This document shows positions 44,040 through 56,202 of a stretch of 64,000 nt of DNA, piece after piece. Each line of letters starts with the position of its first letter. Positions within the stretch are counted from its first letter, which is position 1. The notes beneath the pieces were generated by a model. It was not told where the DNA came from. It was given only the letters and a program-made list of their open reading frames with translations, and did not search any database. Where the stretch lies: contig CP136062.1 of assembly GCA_032622095.1 (NCBI GenBank), positions 52,095,349-52,159,348 on the forward strand, written 5' to 3'. The translations under genes were made by a program, and so were the position numbers. The DNA is from Siphonodentalium dalli. Lineage: Eukaryota; Mollusca; Scaphopoda; Gadilida; Siphonodentaliidae.

Positions 44040-45490
44040 CAGAGTCGTTATTTCGTGAGAGTTCGTGAGAGAATCCAGATTCGGAATCCGAATCCGATTA
44101 CGAGGGCGGAGCTAAATCGAGATTACACGAATTCTTGGTCAGATTTTGAAATTCACGTGGTCGCCGGTACTAGGTTGAATGTTCTCCCAGCGTCAAACAT
44201 CACTCATGTATTTGACACAACTATGAACATTATAAATATAATATACAAATGAATACTTGTGTCACACAATTATTCATTTGTATATTATATTTTTAATGTT
44301 CATATTTGTTGAGAAAGTCATACATTTATTCTATTTGTATATACATGGCACCAAATTTGCTGCCAATCCGACAGTGGTTGCTTGGGGTGTCTACCCCCCC
44401 CCCCCAAATTTGGTACATTTCCAACAGTTGAGAAATTTCATGCCTGATACAACATTAGTTGGACATTTGACACCAGATATAGGTTGGAATTGTTCTCATT
44501 GATTTTCCAACCAGTAATTAGTGTATGAAATGGTCATCAGTTGGTAATTTTCCAATCTTAGGGTATGTCAGGTTGGATATTTCCAACGGGTGCAAATGGC
44601 ATTCTGCGAACCTGGGAGTTTGATGTTTGGTTCAAGGGGGTGGGGTGGGGGGGGGGGGGTGGGGTGCGGGTGGAAATTTGAAGGCGGACCCACCCATGGG
44701 AACCCTCTAACCATACACGTCCCTAGATCTTGTACGTGAGGGTATTTAATCAAATAAATTGACTGACATTTAGACTATAGTTCTGCTATCCCAGAATAAG
44801 CTTTACATTCTGTTTGTGGGATTGGGAAATGCAGCTCACATGCGATCACAAGACCACAACATTAGCAACATGGACAAAGCTTTATCTTCCAACAAATGCA
44901 CAGCACTTTGGCCAAAACGTGTCTGTGTTTCGGCACCACAGAGATTACTGTGCGAATCTGCGTTTTAACGAAACAAAACATTTTAAATATGAAATTGTTA
45001 TAAGACTAGATAGTAGATACGTGTAACTGATAATCCATCGATATCATATAATCCTACTATTTCTTGAATAAGAAGGAACATAATAACGAACAAAGCAGAA
45101 GACATATCCATGCAGGTTCACGTGAATTCGGTCAATGGTGACGTTATCCGCCGAATATTTGAAATCGATATGTGTTCGGGCGGTATTTTATGGGTGGAAT
45201 TATGAAATGAACATGATGAAAGTGACAGGATTTGCTTCAAGTTCGCCATCAACCGAAGTGCTCCCCCAGCGTTACTATCAATAACATTATTATTTGGCTT
45301 ATTTCAGTAAAAATTTCCCCGTTTACACTTGATAACACAAATTTGTCTCCGCATTTAAAATTCTTTAATATGGATCGTTTATAATCTGCAATAATTTGTA
45401 CACAGGGGACGTATTATTGTTTTGTGTTTTTAAACTCCGAGATGGGGAAATCTCGGTTTGTTTACATTATGATCGAATACTCTGATTCCG
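44040..45490. repeat. Right arm of ~3.5 kb imperfect palindrome
   Basis: Mirror of 41990-43690. It includes a reduced, inverted copy of the hAT-like element (about 44382-44726, with a long G tract at 44641-44660) and an extra ~270 bases (44730-45000) with no partner in the left arm. Confidence 0.8.
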
Positions 45491-45598
45491 ATTAAGAAAT
45501 CAGACTCTGAATCTGGACAGTGAGTATATATAAATAGACGGGAGATGGAAGTGACGTAGAGTCGCCATTGGACAGGCTGGCGGTATAGAAACTCAGAA

Positions 45599-46995
45599 TC
45601 TCTACCAGAGATCACCAGTCATACTTCCTTTCTGACTCTTAGTCAAACCCCAGGCAGAGTTGTCTCCCATCGCTCCGCTGAGATACCACTACCACGAAGA
45701 CATTTGGTAAGGATTTCTGACATGATCTTAGTTCTTATAGTTCTTATGTTTTAGGATTAAACTTGTCTATGTCTGGCTCAGTTCATATTGTTCTCATCAA
45801 TATCGAAAGAATTACCATTTTTGCATACTTTTGGTGGTCAAAATAAGAATATGAATCGTACGTGGCACGTAGTAGAGCAACAACACATGCTGTGCCTAAA
45901 AGTTTCCTTTTATCGGCGACATAGCGCTGAGAATAATTTATGTAACATCACGCAATGGAGACGACTTGACAAGACGTGTCGTGGATTGTGATATCTTGTC
46001 TGGATTCTGGCCCTCAAATCCAAAATGACGCCAGACACCTTGTCATGACGTTTTCGCTGGTTTTCTTTTGTTAGCTTAATAGTTAACCAAAGAAATTGTT
46101 CTAAATGAAACATATAGGCCTAAATCACATGGGAGTTCATTGTATAAGTTGTGAAGTAGCTAATTTAATTTAATTTTCATCGCGATAATTTTCATTCCCG
46201 ATTCCGCGATTTGGTAATCTCCACACAGTAGCTAACCGGAAGTCACGTGACAATTTCTCCAAAATCCATACCCGCGATCTGTGAAAAATCACTGATGGAT
46301 ATAGAAAAAAATTACTTCATTCACCTGCGCCTAAGGTAATATGAATCGTACGTGACACGTAGTGGAGCAACCACACAGCGTGCTGTGCCTCAAGTTTGCC
46401 TTTTATCGGCGATATACTGCTAAGAATAATTTATGTAACATCATGCTTAGGTCACGACGGAGACGACATGACAACTTGATAAGACGTGTCGTGGATTGTT
46501 CAATTTTGTCTGTATTCTGCCTACAAATCCAAAATGACGTCAGAAACCATGTCATGACGTGTTCATGTTTCGTTTTCATTAAGCTATCAACGAAATTTGG
46601 TCTAAATGAAATGAATAGGCCTAAATCACAAGGGAATTCTTCGTAAGTTGTACTTTCATTTTCATCGCGATGCTCCATTCCGAATGCCGCGTTTTTGGAA
46701 ATCTCCACACTGTTGCTATCCGGAAGTCACGTGACAATTTCTCCAAAATCTATACCCGCGCTCTTGAAAAATTACTGATGGATATAGAACAAATTATATG
46801 ACGTCATTCACATGCTAGGGGTATAAGCACCCTTGGTGATTGCTATAAACAACCACGACTACGGCGCACTGGTGGTTGCTATAATATGTGATTGAATATA
46901 GTTCCGACGATACGTAGAAATAGACGTATCGGTCCGCAAAGTACCACCCTGCCGGCCAATCTCTACCAGAGCGCACCAGTCATACTTCCTTTCTT
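45599..46995. repeat. Composite repeat with ~485-bp internal tandem duplication
   Basis: The core is doubled: 'aatatgaatcgtacgtg-cacgtag' begins units at about 45850 and 46338, and both end with 'catgacgt-ttc' and 'gtcacgtgacaatttctcca'. A ~36-base direct repeat ('tctctaccagag--caccagtcatac') flanks the whole at about 45599 and 46960. Confidence 0.85.
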
Positions 46996-47602
46996 ACCGA
47001 GTCACCAAGGAAGGTAAACCCTGCATGGAGTTTGCCTGCCTGCAGTGATATACATGTATAGGTTACAGTGAAGTAATTGTTTCCCATAGGCCTCGATACT
47101 AACGTTTAACAGCCTACTGATGTCAATATATACCATAAGTAAGGAAGGCATATATTATATGAAACACTATCATCTGTGCAAACATTTTGAGAAAAAAATT
47201 GATATCGCCAGGCATGACTTTTACAGGTCAAGGTCACACAGAAAGGAAGTCGCATTTGTTTTGGTCAATAATTTCGCGAATATATGGCTTAAACGGAAAC
47301 TTATCAGCATGGAAAGTTAGAGGATATGTAGGATAGAAGCATCGCCGATAGGATTCTTGCGACGTTTTGGCGTTTGTTGTGGTCGTTATACTGTATTTTC
47401 TAGACTTTTATTGATGTTTCCTATGTTCATTGGGACCTCCTATCCAGTTATTGTGTCGCCCTATTGTCCCAAACAATGTTAATTAAACTGTTACAATGTG
47501 CTAATTTCAATCAAGCACAGTATAGAATTCCAATTACCAGACCAACGAAGGTGTGATAAACAATAACTTACAACCCAAGCGGTAACTCGTAATGGCTTAA
47601 CA

Positions 47603-49062
47603 ATGGAAGAGGAATTAAAGCGAGACCTCACATTAAACTTTCCCAGAAGAATGTTCAAGCGCCTAAACCACTTGAATATTGTACAGGCGCTTTCGGATGT
47701 TGTGGACATTGAACAGGTTAGGGCCGTGCAAATAACAGACGATGAGTGTTTGATCACTCTGAAAAACCAGGATACAAAAAATTCCCTCCTAACAGGCGGC
47801 TTCAAGATGTTTGGCAAACTGGTCAGGCCGGCATATTTGGATGGAAACACCACAGTAGTGACTATTTTGGACGCCCCTGTCCAAATGGAAGAATCCACCA
47901 TTATAACAGCTTTGTCACAATATGGAAGAGTATTGGACGACAGTTTCAAATTGGGTGCAGTAGCAGACTCCAAAATTGAAAATGGAAATAGGTATCTAAA
48001 ATAGCTGAATGTGAAGATATCCCCCCTAAAATAGAAGTTGGAAAGTTTAAACTCAGGATAATATCGGACAAAACCAAACAAATGTGTTATGATTGTGACA
48101 ATTTCCATTATCGATGGGAAACTTGTAACCAAGGATTGAACAGAAGAGCGAAGTGCCGAAACTGTCTAAGGGACGACCATTTTACATACCAATGTATTAA
48201 CGATACTGTGTGTCTGAAATGTGGCCTCACTGGACATAAACAATACATGGCTGAATGTCAAAAATCGTCAAAAACCAAACCAAATCCCAGAAATCAGTAT
48301 CAGGACCAAAGTAGCCGTGATAGATACGTTGATAAAGGAAGAGATACTGGGGACGAGTACGTGGTGGTCTCAGAGCAGGACTCCTTCATAAGACCAAGCC
48401 AGCAAAGGAAAGAAGACTTAGTGACCCCGAAGAGAAATACTAACGCGAAGACTGAATCCGTGTTACTAGGGGCGAGTAACTGCTTTGGGCTTCCAGGGAT
48501 GGACCCCAATATGAAGGTCTTCAACTTTTCAGGAGCTAACATGGAGAAAGTATCTGATCTCATCAAAATGGTCGATGACGCAAAGTTGGATAGTAGGGAG
48601 ATAAAATCCGTAGTTGTGCACCTAGGAACAAATGATTTAATTCACCAACACAATGACTACGATATGGTAGTTATGAGCTTTAATGATGGCTTGAAGATTA
48701 TAAAAGAGAAGTTCCCGAACGCAGCTTTAACCTTCTGTACGATACCCCCTAGGAAAGGGCGAGGCGATAAAATTAGGGTGTTCAACGAGGTTGCCTTTCA
48801 GCTGAACAGTTTCCTTGAAAAGATGTGCAAACGTGCGAATATGACATTCATAGACACCAGAGATATGTTCTGGAATGATGAAGGATTTGTCATCAAAACT
48901 TTATTTCAACCAGATGACCAGTCTGGCTTGCACCTCAGCCCAGACGGGAAATCAAAATTAGCAGCAGCTATTTCAGACTCCCAGGCAGCGGAATCGAAAA
49001 AGCGCAATCGCAGCACTGGGGCACCGACGCCAGAGATAAAAAACGACAAACTTGACAATTGA
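47603..49062 (+). pseudogene. LINE ORF1: RRM-like N-terminus, CCHC knuckles, SGNH domain
   Basis: The first frame starts at ATG 47603 and breaks at TAG 48002. The same protein resumes in the next frame near 47995 (AECEDIPPKIEVGKFKL), so a one-base change split it. The N-terminal 130 residues look like a nucleic-acid-binding fold (inference). Cysteine clusters CYDCDNFHYRWETC, CRNCLRDDHFTYQC and CLKCGLTGHKQYMAEC follow (48085-48260). From about 48465 there is an SGNH-hydrolase-like domain with LLGASNC (nucleophile Ser), VVHLGTND (block III) and LHLSPDGK (block V His). The residue three before that His is Ser rather than the usual Asp. Such domains in LINE ORF1 are known; their role is unresolved. 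Confidence 0.85.
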
Positions 49063-49065
49063 TGT

Positions 49066-52000
49066 GTGTCCCAATGGGAAACTGACCACATATCAGAATC
49101 AATCAATAGTATTGTTGTTTGTAAACATGTATTTCAGGGACCCTGTTCGTCGCATGTACACATACAGGAAGATATAGTCAAGTCACACAAACATTTAAAT
49201 TATATTTGTAATAAAAACGTGGCAACTACTGACCACCATAATGCTCACGATATTAAGGGTTTGGATACTCACGTTGGTAGCGAAGAGAATCACTCTAGGT
49301 TAATTGATGAAAATTCACTGAAAATTCTATCTCTAAACGTGTGTGGGTTTGAAAAAAGAATGAAATATCAAGAGTTTATGGACCATATAAACGAATACGA
49401 TATCCTATGTTTGCAAGAAACAAAAACATTCATTGAGGATTCAGTAATAATTCCGGGGTTTGATGTGATAGTCACTAAGGGTAAGGCTATGGGAAATGGA
49501 AAACGGTGTGGTGGCATAATCGTTGCCACCAAGAAAAGGCTAATAAGAGACATCATACCATTGAAATCGAAATCGAAAAATACGGCTTGGTTTAGAGTAG
49601 TCTCCCATGGGCAGTCTCTTCTTGTTGGAGCTGTTTATGTTCCGCCCGCTGGAACTCGATATGCAAATGACGATTGGGCTACCGAAATTGGTCGCGAGTT
49701 AATTCAATTACGCGGAAATACAGATAAAGTCTTATTGACTGGAGATTTCAATGCCCGAACTAAAGAACTGAGTGATATTCTCCTTGTCGACCATCGTGAT
49801 ATCCAACACGCAACAAATGTTCCTCAAACAGTAATAGACTATATTTGTGATAGACCCACATATGATAATTGCAGTAGGGTATGTGATATTCCTGTCAGAT
49901 GCAGTGAAGATGTAGGGAATGTCAACAGCTATGGGTATAAGCTGATTGATTTATGTATCAATTGTAAAATACTTATTATGAACGGCAGGTGCGGATAGGA
50001 TAATGCTATCGGTAAACTGACATGTCGAGATCGAAGTCTTATAGATTACGCAATATGTAGCCGAAACCTATTCCAAGACATCAGGACGTTCGGTATCCTA
50101 GATCACTCACCACTGTTCTCTGATATACACAATGGTATCCACATTGAAATTAATATGTGGAACCGAAAAGATAACCCGGATTTTCCAAATAACCATGTTA
50201 ATCAACAAGAGATGAGGCCAAAACGGTGGAAACCGGAATTTAAAGGCGTATTTGCGCAACAAATTAGTGAGGAATCTGTCGGGAAACTCGTTTCGCAACT
50301 AGATGGCCTCAAGTATAGTAATAAACCTACGCACGCAGAAGTAAACCGAATCTGCAGCGACATAACTGGAGTTTTAGTAGAAGCCGCAAGCAAGACGTGT
50401 GGAACGTTTCAATGTGGTAACCATAAATCCACACGACAGCGAAAAATACACAAATCATGGTTTGACGAAGATTGTAAGAAACAACGCGACTGTTTCCATA
50501 GAGCAAAATCCGATTATCAACGTGATCGAAATGATAAAAATAAGGATATATTAAGATTAACCGGTATAGATTATCGTAAAATGATGGATAATAAAATAAG
50601 AAACGAACGTAACTCAAACATCGCCGAATTACGGAGCTTTCGCTCTGAGGCTGGTGGTGACTTTTGGAAACAATTAGACAAACTCACAAATAGCGATAGA
50701 TCAGCACCGAATAGCAGTAAAGTTGATATAAATGATTTTTATGAATATTTTAAAGCAATGAATGAAGATACAGACGAAAAAGCAGATCTGGCAGATCATA
50801 TAGATGAGTTGTTTTGTGAATTAAATCTGAATGAAATGAACAACAAAATAACAGAGGAAGAAATCCGCACGGCAATTCACAATTTGCGTAACAATAAAGC
50901 TTCAGGACTCGATCATCTATGCAATGAATATTTCAAATCTTCTGTTGATGTATTGATTGATGTTTATGTAAAAATGTTTAACTTAATACTAGATACGGGA
51001 TTATATCCCACATATTGGGCCACTGGGGTCATAAGACCGATTTACAAAAAGAGCGGGGATGTAAATAATCCCGATTCAGACAGGGGAATTACGCTTTTAA
51101 GCTGTTTCTCAAAAATTTTCACATCGATACTAAATGTAAGGCTATCAAAATTTTCAGATGAGATGAAGCTAATTAATGACAACCAGACCGGGTTTCGAAA
51201 GAATTATTCGACATCTGATAACATATTTGTTCTTGGTAGTCTTATCAATATATACCTGGCAAGTGGGAGAAAACTGTACTGCACGTTCATCGATTTCAGG
51301 AAGGCATACGATACGATTTGGCGGGAAGCTCTATTTCTTAAATTGTTGCGAAACGGTATCAACGGGAAGCTTTTTAGGGTAATTAAAAACATGTATAGCC
51401 AAATAAAAACTTGTGTGAAGAATGAAGTTGATCGTTCTTCAGCAGCAACATAGGTCTTTTCCAGGGGGAAATAATGTCACCTTTCCTATTTTCACTTTAC
51501 GTAAATGACTTACAGAGTTATCTTAAAGGCACGTGAGGCCTTAGTTGTCGAAAATATTCATATTTGTTCCAATCACCGTAAACAGAAAAACATTAAAATG
51601 CATACAGTTTCGTTCATATATACCATGACTGTTGCGTAAACAGCATGTTATCATAAAGACCTACTATATTTTACATAAGCAAGAGCCTGATTGTGTTACA
51701 GAAGACAGCACAATGCTACTGGCTAATCACACATAAATGGCATGAACGCTCTTTATTTGTTCCATATCGGGAATTCACCAACAAAGAACGCTCTTTATGT
51801 TTACTATCATAATATAAACAAACACCAGAAAAGTAACTTTTTATGCCTTTGTTTACATAACAATGGTCAAACAAATGACAATAACATACTGTTTATGCGA
51901 TATTTCTTATTTGTATACGGACAAAGTCTGTCTACATTTTGATGTTCTTTCTGTTTGTGGCGGTTTTTGACGGGTGGAAATATTTTTACAGGATACCCAC

Positions 52001-53292
52001 CGCCAAGGCCAACCGTACCTTTAATGACTGCGCCATAGGTAATCTCAAATTTATTGATGAACTGTTCTACGAAAATTTGAAATGCTATATATATCTATTG
52101 TGTTTACTTTATGCGGATGACACTGTACTCATGACCGACGACGAAGCATGCATGCATAGGGCACTTTCGGCTTTTCAGGACTATACTGACGCATGGGGTC
52201 TGCAAGTAAACACTAATAAAACGAAGGTAGTAATTTTCTGTAAGAAACAACCAAAAAGATTACCAATATTCAAGATTAACGATTCCGAATTGAAGATTGT
52301 TAAAGAATTCGTGTATCTGGGTGTAGAATTTTTCTATAATGGTAGGTTCTGTAGATCGATTAAGAGAACTTGTAAATTGGCAACAAAAGCGATTTACGCG
52401 CTGTTTAACAAAGTCAGAAACCTGGAGTTGCCAGTCGATGTGATGTTATATTTGTTTGATGTAATGGTTGTGCCAATTTGGTAGCGAAATTTGGTGCCAC
52501 GAGGATATAAAATCCATTGAAAGTGTGCATCTTAAGTTTTGTAAAATGGTACTAGGTATGAAATCATGTACACCAAATTATATGGTATATGGTGAACTCG
52601 GACGACACCCATTGTCGATCGAAGTTAAATGTAGAGCAATATCCTATTGGTCAAAATTACTCTCAAATGAAGGATCCGAAATCACGAAAAATGTATACAA
52701 ACTGACCAAAGTTATCCACGAGAGCGACCCAATGTTCGATACAAAATTAAGATGGATGGTGTTCATACAGAAAACTATAAACGGGACAGGCCTCAATTAT
52801 ATGTGGGAAGAACAAACAGAGTTGTCTAGAGCGAAAATACAATTACTTAAACGAATTTTGACAGATCAGTTTATACAAGAATGGGGCACAAGTGTAGCAT
52901 CCACATCGAGGGGCCATCTCTATAGAGCTATAACCCCGTCCCCCAAAATGAGAAAATACCTAACAGATTTGCCAAGCCACTTATCTGAATATGTTATGAA
53001 GATTAGGACATCGAATCATTGGCTTGCCATTGAGAGTGGGCGGTGGAAGAAAACGAACAAAGAAGAGAGATTATGTACCTTGTGTAAGAATGGAATAGGG
53101 GACGAATATCACCTGATGATAACTTGCATATGTTTCTCAGAAATTAGACAAAAGTATATACCCGAATATTACTGGAAATACCCAAACGTGTATAAATTTC
53201 ACAAACTTCTCTACGTTGAGAATATAGCCGTATTGAAAAATGTGGCTATATATTTGAAGCTAGCCATGAGAGAATACAGCATGAAGACTTAA
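49066..53292 (+). pseudogene. LINE ORF2: AP endonuclease and reverse transcriptase, broken
   Basis: It starts 3 bases after ORF1's stop. Endonuclease motifs are LSLNVCG, LQETK, GAVYVPP, LLTGDFNAR and, past an in-frame TAG at 49996, LDHSPLF. RT motifs are ASGLDHLCNEYF, GITLLSCFSKIF, FIDFRKAYD (motif A), GEIMSPFLFSLYVNDL (motif B) and LLYADDTVL (motif C, catalytic YADD). The C-terminus has a GSEIW-VHLKFCK segment and CTLCKNGIGDEYHLMITC. Breaks: stop at 49996, frameshift near 51440, a TTAA element at 51523-52024 between motifs B and C, and a frameshift near 52482. It would have copied its own RNA at the chromosomal target. Confidence 0.93.
51523..52024. mobile_element. TTAA-flanked MITE (family C) inside the LINE RT
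   Basis: The left end TTAAAGGCACGTGAGGCCTT and the complement of the right end, TTAAAGGTACGGTTGGCCTT, are inverted repeats. TTAA is present at 51523-51526 and 52021-52024. Removing the element and one TTAA joins the RT frame without shift. Non-coding. Confidence 0.92.
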
Positions 53293-53605
53293 TCTGCGTG
53301 CGACTGGGTATTTGGGCATCACTTTCACCACGTCCTAATTGTCTCACACAGGGGATACATTTATCTAGCCCCTGCTTTCTCGATGTGGGTGTGCACTGTT
53401 CACGTTGCCCTTTATGCAAAACAATAGCCATATAGTACCAATGCATGTTTGGTTCACATCAAAGGACATGTGGCATATAGAGTTGTCAGTCCAATGGCCT
53501 GTGTCTGTCTCCCATTGTAGGCATCCTAATCCACATTTGTATATATGTATATATGTTTTTGCATGTAATATGTTAAATCATGTCTAGCAATAAAGCATAC
53601 CATAC

Positions 53606-54660
53606 ATTTAAATTTCGTGTTTTTGAAATTAGCGTCAGGATCGCAGTAAAAAAAATATTGATATTTTACACCTCACACTGAAATTTTCAAACATGAAAGC
53701 ACAACATTGGTCATAAGCCAAGGTTTTTTTTCTTCTGATTTTAGAAATTCAAACAGGAATGATTTCCTTCATTTTTTATCTATAAATATACTGCGATTGG
53801 CTTTGATTTCGTTGCCATCAAATTTCGTGGTCTGTCATCAGAAGGCTTTTTCGTCGGTACATGAATTCGTGGATCAGATATAATTGTATGCGCATCAACA
53901 GGTCCTACGTTACAATAGCAGCTGCATGACATAAAATTATTTGTGTACTATTGAGAAATTAGACCCCAAGGTATTTATTACCATAATAGCTACCAGCTTC
54001 ATTCCATATTGTATTATTTATTATGCATGTGGTTACTAGTAAACCCATAGCCATTTTAAGAAACCGTGCACTGAGCATTTATGAAAACTATCATAGCCGA
54101 GATCAGATGATATAGCATATCAGTTTTGTATTCGGTGAATATTGTATTGAAAAAGATTAAGTTTCATCTCGTCTTCTTTTCTCTGTATACATTTTACGAC
54201 ATGTCGAAAACAGACGTAATGCCCGATCTCATTTCCATCTCGTACATTATATGGGTCTTTTGCTCATTCAACGCAAGAGTAAATTATTTCGTTGGTTGTT
54301 GATTTCGTGGTTGAGCAAAACCACGAAATAAACGAATAACAGACCCCCACGAATTAAAGGGATTTTACAGTAGACTATCCAATTAACCAATCAGGGAACA
54401 ATGTGTACTTAGTATTCTCTTCCATCTTGGTCCAAAATCCGTTGGATGCGCCCTCCCTCAATTACTTCACTGTAACCTAAAGCGCGAATGAAACTATTCT
54501 ACATGCATATCACCCATGACTCGTTTTCATACCTTGTGTCAACTAATGTGAATTAAATATGCTTTGTTTCAATCGTGCTTGTCGTCTCTGACTTATGGCC
54601 CTTTAATGTACCCTCCCACCAAATTCACCAATTTGATAAAAACACAACAATTTCAGCTCA
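53606..54660. other. No gene recognised
   Basis: AT-rich DNA after the LINE. Inverted 'gatttcgtggtt' / 'accacgaaat' pieces near 54300-54330 are the only visible structure. Confidence 0.4.
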
Positions 54661-54667
54661 AAATAAA

Positions 54668-55888
54668 TTTATTATCATTCTGTCTCTTCTAACATATCAG
54701 ATGTAAAACCACGCTCAGTTCATATGGTTGTCACTAGACTTTGTATAGTTTGACTGTAATGTCTCAATTTTCATCATGGTCAGAACAAGATGTTCTGACA
54801 GAAGTCAAGCAGCATCTCATTTTCACTGCACAGTAACTCATCTTTGAGAATAATTCTGCACCAGTAGAATGTGACTTCAATATATTGGCATTGGTTTGAA
54901 CAACACTGTCCACCCTTCACATATTCATAAAAATTAGAATGTCTAGTTGGAGAAATCAACAAAAATATACTTCTTAACCCCCCTCAGCTGATTCAATTTT
55001 TACAAACAAAATAATATCACATGTCTTTCTGGACTCTCCTGTAATGGCAATTAGATACCACGATTCGCTAATTGTCTTATATTATCTCAGTTAATTGACT
55101 GATTTCAACATGAGGCAGTAAATGATGGTGTGCTGCTTGACCCATGTCTGTCAAACTGATAAGATTACCACAGATAAACAGATGGAAATGATGAGTATTT
55201 TCAGGGCCAATTAATTTCATTTCATATATCAATCTGCAAATGTGTCTTGGACACTTCAAAATGTGTTATGGTCAGGGGGAGAAATTTTGTTACAATATAA
55301 ACAGTTCAGTTGTGGGTTCCATATAAGGGAGATAATTCTGAAAAAGGTCTCACACCAAGGGATCTAGTAGCACAGAATCACAATTATTTCTGTTAACTTT
55401 ATTTTGTGGTATAGTGACTAAATTCACAAAAGGAAATAAGTTTGAATTCCAACGAGGGCACCGAACTCTATCCAAAATCAAGCGACAACCATTTATTGAT
55501 AAGGAGGTTGTGAAAAGTTTACGTACAAGAACAGATAACACTTCGTTGGACATTTGTCTCAGAAGGGCCCGGGATTACATAATTATATGAAACAGGTTCT
55601 GTCTCGAACAGCCTTCCTGTCCAGGTTAAATCTGCAACACGGGACCATAAACCTGTAAAGGAACATCAGAGGTAAAATTACTTTCAATAGCATACATACC
55701 CACTGCTTCAATTCATACGTAGATACATAGAAAAGTGGGGGTGCATTAAGGTTCTGTACACATAGTTTCATATAGTCCAATGTATCTTGAAAATCAAGTA
55801 GAAACAAGTGTTTCCGCATGTCAGATGACACATAAAATAACTCTACACTAAACAGTGATGGGTAATAAGATGTAAGCCAGTTCAAACA
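54668..55888 (-). CDS. Candidate exons of an unidentified gene
   Basis: Three minus-strand pieces look exonic. 55713-55888: acceptor CATTTTTTTAG, coding NWLTSYYPSLFSVELFYVSS and on to FYVSTYELKQW, donor GTATGT. 55190-55250: KCPRHICRLIYEMKLIGPEN, donor GTAATC, weak acceptor. 54780-54937: acceptor TTTCTCCAACTAG, coding HSNFYEYVKGGQCCSNQCQY to FCQNILF and a stop. AATAAA (minus) lies at 54668-54673, about 110 bases past that stop. The peptides are balanced in composition and unlike repeat-derived frames, but I recognise no family and phases were not all reconciled. Confidence 0.35.
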
Positions 55889-56202
55889 CTAAAAAAATGG
55901 TGATAATTGATGCATAATCAGCCATTTAACAGCAAAATAATGGGATTGGGAATTAAATAGAGTTATCTCTCTTTGTGCAGTGCATGCATGCAATGTAATT
56001 TGAGTCATAATGACAATATTAATTTCAGGCTGCAAAAACAGAATGAATATTGATGTTATAGGAACAAACAGTTTGCTTTATTTGGATGGTTTTATGAGTA
56101 CGTGCATGGTAGACAACATTTGAAAAAGATACTCATTTTATGTTGTGAGTTTGTAAATGGGTTAAATTGTTTACGGACTGTTATGTTATCATTTTTTTAG
56201 AA

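Larger units (their letters stand above)
47500..53605 (+). mobile_element. Near-full-length LINE (CR1/L2-like), inactive
   Basis: A non-LTR retrotransposon with two ORFs: ORF1 (zinc knuckles plus SGNH domain) and ORF2 (endonuclease plus reverse transcriptase), then a 3' UTR with AATAAA at 53589. ORF1 carries a frameshift, and ORF2 a stop, two frameshifts and a 502-bp insertion. The order of parts and SGNH domain in ORF1 suggest the CR1/L2/Jockey group. Exact clade needs a tree. The 5' limit is uncertain and no target duplication was identified. Confidence 0.88.

Noticed and set aside
47491-48132. 213-residue minus-strand ORF
   Set aside because: Antisense shadow of LINE ORF1; the plus strand carries the zinc-knuckle and SGNH motifs.
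47500-53605. LTR retrotransposon or endogenous retrovirus
   Set aside because: No long terminal repeats, protease, integrase or RNase H order; endonuclease plus YADD RT and SGNH ORF1 mark a LINE.
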